From positions 1 to 36,392 of the forward strand of contig RIBL01000023.1 of assembly GCA_003762875.1 (NCBI GenBank): 36,392 nt of DNA, in the 5' to 3' direction. The position numbers and the translations under genes are program-made. Positions 26,398 to 33,404 of the stretch are shown here, piece after piece. Every line of letters starts with the position of its first letter. The first letter of the stretch is position 1. Below the pieces are notes generated by a model that was not told where the DNA came from, searched no databases, and was given only the letters and a program-made list of their open reading frames with translations. This DNA comes from Muribaculaceae bacterium Isolate-110 (HZI). GTDB lineage: Bacteria > Bacteroidota > Bacteroidia > Bacteroidales > Muribaculaceae.

Positions 26398-26568
26398 TTT
26401 TTCATGGTATTAGATTTAAGGTAAGAAGATTATTCGTCGGGATGACGGATAATTTTTTTTATACTTAGTCCTGAGATGCCCCGATTCCATATATTTTCAA
26501 CGACAGGCATCTCTGTTTTTTACCACCACGTTCCAAGAGGTTGCTGAGACTACTTGGAACGTTTTTTT
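26398..26568 (+). ncRNA. Candidate small RNA of about 170 nt with three hairpins
   Basis: A strong promoter ends at 26391, so transcription would start near 26398. Three stems follow. H1 has 10 bp (26429-26438 with 26444-26453, one wobble) and eight Ts. H2 has 8 bp (26473-26480 with 26506-26513) and six Ts. H3 has 10 bp (26528-26537 with 26553-26562) and seven Ts. Each T-run is a possible 3' end, so transcripts of about 62, 123 and 170 nt are expected. uvrA has its own promoter downstream (26590-26597), so this is not simply a uvrA leader. No ORF of note lies inside. The 5' segment TTCATGGTATTAGATTTAAG seems familiar to me from other Bacteroidales intergenic regions, but I cannot verify this or name a family. 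Confidence 0.62.
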
Positions 26569-26589
26569 CGCCCTCAGCAAAAAAAATCG

Positions 26590-26597
26590 TAACTTTG
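26590..26597 (+). promoter_or_regulatory. -7 box of the uvrA promoter
   Basis: TAACTTTG at 26590-26597 lies 27 bp before the uvrA ATG. The -33 region falls next to the T-run of the ncRNA terminator (26562-26568), with no clean TTG. It makes uvrA independent of the ncRNA. Confidence 0.55.
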
Positions 26598-26623
26598 TAT
26601 CTTACACACAACATCTCCCGACA

Positions 26624-29491
26624 ATGAACGATAGCCGACAATATATCTCCGTGCGCGGAGCCAAGGTAAACAATCTCAAAGACATCGACGTAGACATTCC
26701 CCGCGGCAGCCTCGTGGTCATCACCGGCGTGTCGGGCTCGGGCAAGTCGTCACTCGCGTTTGACACCCTCTATGCCGAGGGACAGCGACGCTATGTCGAG
26801 AGCCTCAGCAGCTACGCACGCCAGTTTATGGGCAAGATGCCCAAGCCCGAATGCAACGCCATACTCGGACTCCCGCCGGCTATAGCGATAGAGCAGAAGG
26901 TCAACACGCGCAATCCGCGAAGCACCGTTGGCACCTCGACTGAAATCTATGATTACCTGCGCCTGCTCTTCGGGCGCGTGGGCCACACTTACTCGCCCGT
27001 CAGCGGCATGGAGGTGAGGAAACACACCGTAGATGACGTGGCGAAGTTTGCCACCGGCTATCCCGACGGCACACGTCTGGCTGTGCTCGCTCCGGTCATG
27101 CTGCCAGAGGGGCGCAGACTCGTGTCGCAGCTCGATGTGTTTCTCAAGGCCGGCTATGCCCGTGTGATGTGTGGCGAAGAGTTTCTGGAGCTGGAAGAGA
27201 TTATCTCACAGATGCGCGACGACAAATACACCGGAAGCATGGAGCCGTCAGACTACATGCTCGTGGTCGACCGTCTGGCCGTCTCGCACGAAGGCGACGA
27301 GCTGAGCCGCCTGGCCGACTCGGCCGAGACAGCCTTCTTCGAGGGTCACGACTCTCTCACCCTGATGGTGTGGGAGCCGGAAGGCGGACGGGTGACGCGC
27401 GAGTTCTCCAAGAAATTCGAGGCCGACGGCATACGCTTCGAGGAACCCTCCGACATGATGTTCAACTTCAACAACCCCGTCGGAGCATGCCCCGTGTGTG
27501 GTGGTTTCGGTAGGGTGCTCGGCATCGACGAGCGTCTGGTCGTACCCAACACCTCGCTCTCGGTCTATGACGAGGCCGTGGCATGCTGGCGCGGAGAGAA
27601 GATGGGCGAATGGCGCAGCGTGTTTATCCACGACGCCATCCAGTTTGGTTTTCCAGTCCACACCCCCTATGCCGACCTCACGCCCGAGCAGAAATCGCTC
27701 CTGTGGCACGGCCCTACCCCCGAGCAGATGCGCACGGCCAAGCTGACCTATCCCGAGTTTCCGAGCATCGACGAGTTTTTCAAGATGGTCGACTCCAACC
27801 AATACAAGATACAATATCGCGTAATGCGCGCCCGCTATCAAGGCAAGACAGTGTGTCACGCATGTCACGGCTCGCGTCTGCGTCCCGAAGCCGACTATGT
27901 AAAGGTGGGCGGACACACCATAGGCCAGCTCGTGAGCATGCCGGTGAGCGACCTTCAGGAATTTTTCCGCACACTCACGCTCGACGACCATGACGCCGGC
28001 ATAGCGCGCCGCGTGCTCGCCGAGATCAACAACCGCCTGGGCTATCTCGTGGAGGTGGGCCTGGGCTACCTCACCCTCGACCGCCTCAGCAACTCGCTCT
28101 CGGGCGGCGAGAGCCAGCGCATCAATCTGGCCACCTCGCTCGGCAGCAGTCTCGTGGGCTCGCTCTACATACTCGACGAGCCGTCCATCGGACTCCATTC
28201 ACGCGACACGGGCCGGCTCATCACCGTGCTCAAAAAGCTCCGCGACCTGGGCAACACCGTGGTGGTGGTGGAGCACGACGAGGAGATAATGCGCGAGGCC
28301 GACTATCTCATCGACGTAGGCCCCGATGCGGGACGCCTCGGTGGCGAGATAATCTTCCAGGGTAACCCCTCGAGCATCGACGACCTCACCTCGGCCCCCG
28401 GAGCCAAGACCAGCTACACAGCCCGCTATCTGAGCGGCGCGCTCACCATCCCCGTGCCCCGCGAGCGTCGCCGCTGGCGCGACTCGATAGTCATCAAGGG
28501 TGCGCGCGAGCATAATCTCAAGGATGTCGACGTCACTTTCCCGCTGGGCGTCATGACTGTGGTCACCGGCGTGTCGGGCTCGGGCAAATCTACCCTCGTG
28601 CGCGACATTCTCTATCGCGCGCTCAATCGCAAACTCGGCAATCCAGGTGACGCTCCGGCCTTTCACCGCTCGCTCTCGGGCGACATCTCGCGCATAAGTG
28701 CCGTGGAATTTGTCGACCAGAACCCTATCGGCAAGTCGACACGCTCCAACCCCGCCACCTATCTCAAAGCCTTTGAGGAAATACGCAAGCTCTATGCCTC
28801 CACTCAGGGAGCCAAGCAGATGGGCTTCACGGCCTCGGACTTCTCGTTCAACTCCGACGGCGGACGCTGCGAGGCCTGCAAGGGCGACGGCTACATCACC
28901 ATCGAGATGCAGTTTATGGCCGACATCACCATCCCCTGCGAGGAGTGTCACGGCAAACGTTATCAGAAGGAGATTCTCGAGATAGAGTATCGCGGCAAAA
29001 ACATCTACGACATCCTCGAGATGACCATCAACCAGGCCATAGAGTTTTTCTCGGAAGAAGCCGGCACGCAGGAAAAACGCATTGTCAAACGTCTCAAACC
29101 GCTCCAGGACGTAGGTCTCGGCTACATAAAGGTAGGACAGAACTCTTCATCGCTCTCGGGCGGCGAGAACCAGCGCGTCAAGCTCGCGTCATTCTTTGCC
29201 GACGAGTCGCGCCAACCCACTATGTACATTTTTGACGAGCCGACCACAGGTCTGCACTTCAACGACATCGCCACGCTCATGAAATCGTTTGACCGTCTCA
29301 TTGCCATGGGTCACACGGTGCTGATTATCGAGCACAACATGGATGTCATCAAGTGTGCCGACTATGTCATCGACATGGGCCCCGAGGGGGGCGACCGCGG
29401 CGGCAACCTCGTCATTGCCGGCACGCCCGAACAGGTGGCTGCATGCCCTGAATCACACACCGGCCGCTACCTCAAAGAGAAACTCCAATAA
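26624..29491 (+). CDS. uvrA: Excinuclease ABC subunit A
   Basis: DNA-damage recognition ATPase of nucleotide excision repair, which loads UvrB. The 955 residues carry two ABC ATPase halves. Walker A GVSGSGKSS is near 35-43 and GVSGSGKST near 649-657. Zinc modules are CPVC (Cys289) with CHAC (Cys411), and CEAC (Cys749) with CEEC (Cys772). Signatures are LSGGESQRINLATSLG and LSGGENQRVKLASF, and the Walker B segments are LYILDEPSIGLH and MYIFDEPTTGLH. Everything expected of a working enzyme is present and length is normal. It is followed at once by repeat copy B and is convergent with the lipoprotein operon. Confidence 0.98.
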   Translation: MNDSRQYISVRGAKVNNLKDIDVDIPRGSLVVITGVSGSGKSSLAFDTLYAEGQRRYVESLSSYARQFMGKMPKPECNAILGLPPAIAIEQKVNTRNPRSTVGTSTEIYDYLRLLFGRVGHTYSPVSGMEVRKHTVDDVAKFATGYPDGTRLAVLAPVMLPEGRRLVSQLDVFLKAGYARVMCGEEFLELEEIISQMRDDKYTGSMEPSDYMLVVDRLAVSHEGDELSRLADSAETAFFEGHDSLTLMVWEPEGGRVTREFSKKFEADGIRFEEPSDMMFNFNNPVGACPVCGGFGRVLGIDERLVVPNTSLSVYDEAVACWRGEKMGEWRSVFIHDAIQFGFPVHTPYADLTPEQKSLLWHGPTPEQMRTAKLTYPEFPSIDEFFKMVDSNQYKIQYRVMRARYQGKTVCHACHGSRLRPEADYVKVGGHTIGQLVSMPVSDLQEFFRTLTLDDHDAGIARRVLAEINNRLGYLVEVGLGYLTLDRLSNSLSGGESQRINLATSLGSSLVGSLYILDEPSIGLHSRDTGRLITVLKKLRDLGNTVVVVEHDEEIMREADYLIDVGPDAGRLGGEIIFQGNPSSIDDLTSAPGAKTSYTARYLSGALTIPVPRERRRWRDSIVIKGAREHNLKDVDVTFPLGVMTVVTGVSGSGKSTLVRDILYRALNRKLGNPGDAPAFHRSLSGDISRISAVEFVDQNPIGKSTRSNPATYLKAFEEIRKLYASTQGAKQMGFTASDFSFNSDGGRCEACKGDGYITIEMQFMADITIPCEECHGKRYQKEILEIEYRGKNIYDILEMTINQAIEFFSEEAGTQEKRIVKRLKPLQDVGLGYIKVGQNSSSLSGGENQRVKLASFFADESRQPTMYIFDEPTTGLHFNDIATLMKSFDRLIAMGHTVLIIEHNMDVIKCADYVIDMGPEGGDRGGNLVIAGTPEQVAACPESHTGRYLKEKLQ

Positions 29492-29492
29492 A

Positions 29493-29720
29493 GGGAGATA
29501 CAAAAGTTTCAAAAGGACAGAAGAAACATAAGTTTTTTTATTTCCTGCGCACCGGTGACGTCGCAGTGGAGATACAAAAGGACAAAAGTTTCAAAAGAAA
29601 CATAAGTTTTTATATTCAAGGCACATAACGGTGCGCAGAAAATAGAAAACTTATGTTTCTTTTGAAACTTTTGTCCTTTTGTATCTCCTTCTCGGAGACT
29701 TTTGAAACTTTTGTATCTCC
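29493..29720. repeat. Compound palindromic repeat copy B (four units, nested)
   Basis: Four units of the copy A family fill the gap between uvrA and the lipoprotein gene. B1 (about 29493-29539, forward) has module order P-Q-R-S. B2 (29568-29610, forward) and B3 (29646-29688, inverted) have order P-R-Q-S and form a perfect 43-bp inverted repeat with a 35-nt loop. B4 (29694-29720, inverted) is truncated after P-Q. The first 22 nt of B1 (29494-29515) pair with B4 (29699-29720), so a short outer stem encloses the 43-bp inner one. Downstream of S, B1 and B3 also share a segment around CTGCGCACC (29544-29552; complement near 29631-29639), so the true unit is longer than the modules. Confidence 0.9.
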
Positions 29721-29728
29721 TTCTTGGA

Positions 29729-31999
29729 TTAGTATACGAGTTCGAGGTCGTCGAGCCACATGGTCGAGCCGACACCACCGGTGAAGTAATCACCGTTACG
29801 GCTTGCCGATGCGACAATCATTATATATTTGAAGTCGAGCGAGCCGTTGACATCATCAAACGGTATATAGAACTCTACCATGCCGTCGCCGGATGTAGCT
29901 CCCTCAAATACTTTTTCACCATAGGCTACGACATTTGAAGCATCCTTTTTAAATAACTTTGATGTTTTTGTCCTGATGACAACAGGCCATGTATTATATT
30001 CGTCATCGCCATTCTCGCTTTTAAGATCATCCGAGAGAAGTGCCATATAGATTATACCTGTATCCATGTCGCCCTTGCTGACAGTTGACATACTTGTATG
30101 AGTAACAGCGACAGGCGCATATTTGATATAACCCCTCAGACCCTTTGGACGGACCGGTGTCTCAAACGGACGGCCAAAGCCAAGCACTCCGTCTGTACCA
30201 TCTGTCTTAAGATATTGGCCAACAAATACATTACCGGCTGCAAATTTACCAATACCAAACATACTCGGATAAGCAGACTCAAGTTTAATCGAATATTTTC
30301 CGGAATGTTTGACTGTTTCATCCGGTGTTGTCACGTTTATGTTCATTTTCATAGAACCGTGGTTTCCACAATCCCAGAAGCGGCCATCCAGCTCAGGCAC
30401 AGCACAAGGAAGCCACAATCCGTTTTTGTTAGACGGAGAAGCCGAACCGCTAAACCAATCCTCAAATCCGGCATTGGGGAGCTGGGGATATGCGACAGTC
30501 GAGAATGTCAGCTCATCGGCCGAGGTGTAGTCGTCGACCACGAGACGGTAGGCATATTCGGCTCCGGCCTGAAGGTCGGTGAGATTTACGGTGAGGTTTG
30601 TGCCCTCGAGAGTACCCTCGACAAATGTCCAGTCCTCATAAGAGCGAGCCTGACCTAAGAGTTTCACCTCAAAGCCCATGCGTGTTCCCGGTTTGGTCAC
30701 TTCGGCGGCAATCGTGGCGGCGGTATATGACACGTCGCTCGGCTTAACCTCCACAAGCTGACCGGGAGCATCAGTAATATTGAAGGCCAAGCTCAGCACC
30801 GAAGTCTTGCCCTGCGCGTCTGTCGCCTGAATGTCGAGCTGATACTCGCCTGCGGACAGAGTGTTGGTGAGCTGCTCCTCAAGATTGAGACGGAGATTGG
30901 TCACCTCGCCCTCCACAGGCTCGTTACGGTTGTCAAACGCCTTGAAGTTGATGCCCTTTTCGGCAAGATTGGCCAGATGGGTGACATTGATATTGCTGTT
31001 GAGCAGATCGTAGTCTTTCTCAAGGCCGGCCTGTGTGAGCAGATTGCCTGAGATAATCACAGCCGAGAGGGGCGACGAACCGATAATATGTATCGAGCGG
31101 CGGCCAATGTTGCCCGGCTCGCCGAGCACGGGGCGCGAGGCGTCAAAGCCGTCAATGCCTACAATCTCGGGAGCAAGGGCTATGAGCACATCTTCGACCG
31201 TACCCTCGACAGGCTCGGGGTTGACCTCGATGTCGAAATACGCGCCGCCGATCTCTATGTCGCCGCCGGTGGCGTCATACTTGACATTGAAATGATATTC
31301 GGTGGCACGCGCGAGGTTGGGAGCCTCAGCCACGTCGGGGTCGGTGTATTCGCCCGAGCGTGTGAACTCCTTGCCTGTGTTATCTGTACCTTTGATGGTC
31401 CATGTGAAGCCCTTGGTGCGGCTGTTGATCATGAAATATCCCTTCTCGGCCAACTTGTCACCCTCGAATGTAAGGCTGTGTGACCCGTCGGTGATACCGT
31501 CGTTGAGTCCGATGGTGAGGCTCACGTCATGAAGCACATCCTCGAGTCGCTCGCTGAGCGTAAGGCTCACGAGTGTATTGCGCACTGTACACACGATGTC
31601 GACCGGTGTGGTCGAGCCGGTGGCGATGTCAAAGGGAGTGGTGCCGTGATAGCGTATGCCGTCCCATGATGCGGGGATGGAGTCGCCCACCCATGCTTCG
31701 GCAAGATAGCTGCCCGAGGTGAGATTGAGACCCTCGGCGGGAAATGACGAGAGGCCGTTGTATTTGTACAGCAGATTTCTCTGCGAATCGCTGATCCATA
31801 TCAGGGCCTTGGTGCAAAGGTCGTTGTGCTGTTCTTCGGTCAGCGAGCGCGACACCACCTTGATGTCGGACATCACCGACGTGCGGAGCGTCATTTTACC
31901 CTCGCCTGCGCCATAGCTGATAAGGCTTTCGTCACGACAGCTTGTGGCGGTGAAGCCGAGAAGCATTGCTGCGACGCTATATAATATCTTATTTTTCAT
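29729..31999 (-). CDS. DUF4493/PCMD-domain lipoprotein (third gene of operon)
   Basis: A predicted outer-membrane lipoprotein of 756 residues. The lipobox ends TSC (Cys21) and is followed by RDES, acidic residues of the type linked to surface exposure in Bacteroidetes. The N-terminal region (about 30-250) is of DUF4493 type. A middle beta domain follows (about 265-405), then a fibronectin-III-like repeat (about 415-500: DVSYTAATIAAEVTK, LTDLQAGAEYAYRL). The C-terminal domain (about 506-756) starts LPNAGFEDW and includes GFGRPFETPVRPKGLRGYIKYAP and a final WLDDLELVY; it resembles PCMD, a putative carbohydrate-binding or -metabolising domain. Two paralogues lie upstream. The function may be glycan binding or adhesion, but it is unproven. 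Confidence 0.8.
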   Translation of the reverse strand: MKNKILYSVAAMLLGFTATSCRDESLISYGAGEGKMTLRTSVMSDIKVVSRSLTEEQHNDLCTKALIWISDSQRNLLYKYNGLSSFPAEGLNLTSGSYLAEAWVGDSIPASWDGIRYHGTTPFDIATGSTTPVDIVCTVRNTLVSLTLSERLEDVLHDVSLTIGLNDGITDGSHSLTFEGDKLAEKGYFMINSRTKGFTWTIKGTDNTGKEFTRSGEYTDPDVAEAPNLARATEYHFNVKYDATGGDIEIGGAYFDIEVNPEPVEGTVEDVLIALAPEIVGIDGFDASRPVLGEPGNIGRRSIHIIGSSPLSAVIISGNLLTQAGLEKDYDLLNSNINVTHLANLAEKGINFKAFDNRNEPVEGEVTNLRLNLEEQLTNTLSAGEYQLDIQATDAQGKTSVLSLAFNITDAPGQLVEVKPSDVSYTAATIAAEVTKPGTRMGFEVKLLGQARSYEDWTFVEGTLEGTNLTVNLTDLQAGAEYAYRLVVDDYTSADELTFSTVAYPQLPNAGFEDWFSGSASPSNKNGLWLPCAVPELDGRFWDCGNHGSMKMNINVTTPDETVKHSGKYSIKLESAYPSMFGIGKFAAGNVFVGQYLKTDGTDGVLGFGRPFETPVRPKGLRGYIKYAPVAVTHTSMSTVSKGDMDTGIIYMALLSDDLKSENGDDEYNTWPVVIRTKTSKLFKKDASNVVAYGEKVFEGATSGDGMVEFYIPFDDVNGSLDFKYIMIVASASRNGDYFTGGVGSTMWLDDLELVY

Positions 32000-32025
32000 T
32001 TTTTCAGGTTTTTGATACTCCGTTT

Positions 32026-33390
32026 TTAGTTCTGGAATTTAAGGTCCTGGATTGTGACATTCCCCATATTATCCCTTACAGTAAGACGGAATGTATGGAT
32101 TCGGCCCGGCTCGTCATCAAGAGCAAGCAGAGGGATGAATGGCGAAAGATCAAACGGTATCTCGTACTGTCCAATTACCTCACTACCTATCTTGAATCCA
32201 AATCCTGTAAGGGCTGCTGTCAAATCCATATTCTCACTATCGGGATCAGAAGGATCTATCTTGCTATTTTCAGGATATGCAAGATCAAATTTTGACGTAA
32301 GTCCGACACTGTTAAGAAATTCGGTAGTCAGATAGGGAGATATTATCTCTACTTCAATATTTGCAAGTGGTTCTTTCGACTTGATTGTAAGTATATACTC
32401 TCCGTCTACCGCAGGCGTGACTGCATCCTTATCAAATGTTGCACCGATTTCGATATTCTCATCCGACGGGTTTTCGGGCTGGTCGGGGCCGGGCTGGTCA
32501 GGACCGGGGCCGGGCTCTTCGGGCCACTCCTCGGTGTCGGGATGCTTGTCGGGGTCGGTCGAGGGTGTCTCGCCGGGACGCACTGTCGAGTTGACATTGC
32601 TCTCGATAACCTCAAAGTCGATTTTGATGCCGCTGTCAGCCCCGGTGATGTCACCAAACTCGTCGGGGAGTATCGGGTTGCCGGTATTGAGCGAGAACGA
32701 GAAGATGTAATAGTTGCCGCGCTTGGCATCGGTGACATTCTTTGTGGCCGAGACGGTCTGCCCCTTCACAGTGCCGGTGAATGTGGCAATGATTGTGGGA
32801 TTGTCCTCGGCAGGATAGAAGTAGCCGTAGCGGGTCTCGTTGGCCGCCCAGGTGAGCGAAGTGCCGGCCACACCGGCCACCACGTCGACATGCGAGTCGT
32901 CGCTCATGGCCTTGGTGAGCTCTTCGGAGAAACGTATCTCCACCTTGACCGAAGCAAAGTCGCAGGTCAAGGTGCCGATATAGGTCACATTGTTGTTGAC
33001 CACAGTGAAGTCGGCCGAACCCTCATAGTAAGGTTCGCTCCACGCAGCGTCGGCGGGCTCGTGACTGCGCACTCTCACGGTGTAGTCGCCTACGGGGAGG
33101 GTGAATATCTGGGGCATTGTCGAGTAGGTCCACGAGCACGGTTTGCCCTCATAAGTTGCTATCACGTCCGAGCCTTTCTCGGTCACGGTGACGAGATAGT
33201 CGGAGGTGTCGACGATAGCGCGGCCTATGGCTGTGACTTCATCGTTGACTGTCACATCCATCTTTGAGCGTGACACTCCGCCGGTGTTGGCGGGATATGT
33301 TCCCTGCTCCGCGGGGGTCCAGTCGTCACACGCGCTAAACGCCACGACTGACATCAATGCCACTAAGAGCGAATATATTCTGGTTTTCAT
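32026..33390 (-). CDS. DUF4493 lipoprotein without PCMD (second gene of operon)
   Basis: A 454-residue lipoprotein: the lipobox ends FSAC (Cys21) and DDW follows. A DUF4493-like domain occupies about 40-275, with the typical PVGDYTVRVRSHEPADAAWSEPYYEGSADFTV segment. A Pro/Gly/Asp-rich linker (TEEWPEEPGPGPDQPG, about 285-310) leads to one further beta domain (about 315-454) whose end, RLTVRDNMGNVTIQDLKF, parallels the middle domain of the paralogues. It stops there, lacking the fibronectin-like and PCMD parts. It lies 14 bp after the first gene and 26 bp before the third on the minus strand. Function unknown; probably surface-exposed. Confidence 0.8.
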   Translation of the reverse strand: MKTRIYSLLVALMSVVAFSACDDWTPAEQGTYPANTGGVSRSKMDVTVNDEVTAIGRAIVDTSDYLVTVTEKGSDVIATYEGKPCSWTYSTMPQIFTLPVGDYTVRVRSHEPADAAWSEPYYEGSADFTVVNNNVTYIGTLTCDFASVKVEIRFSEELTKAMSDDSHVDVVAGVAGTSLTWAANETRYGYFYPAEDNPTIIATFTGTVKGQTVSATKNVTDAKRGNYYIFSFSLNTGNPILPDEFGDITGADSGIKIDFEVIESNVNSTVRPGETPSTDPDKHPDTEEWPEEPGPGPDQPGPDQPENPSDENIEIGATFDKDAVTPAVDGEYILTIKSKEPLANIEVEIISPYLTTEFLNSVGLTSKFDLAYPENSKIDPSDPDSENMDLTAALTGFGFKIGSEVIGQYEIPFDLSPFIPLLALDDEPGRIHTFRLTVRDNMGNVTIQDLKFQN

Positions 33391-33404
33391 TGTTTCTTAT
33401 AGAT

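Noticed and set aside
26470-26550. CTGAGA motifs suggesting a TPP riboswitch in the ncRNA
   Set aside because: The other conserved TPP elements and pairings are missing and no thiamine gene is near.
27248-28951. Long minus-strand open frames (316 and 250 residues) inside uvrA
   Set aside because: They are shadows of the high-GC codon pattern of uvrA, which is intact and unambiguous, and they show no domain.
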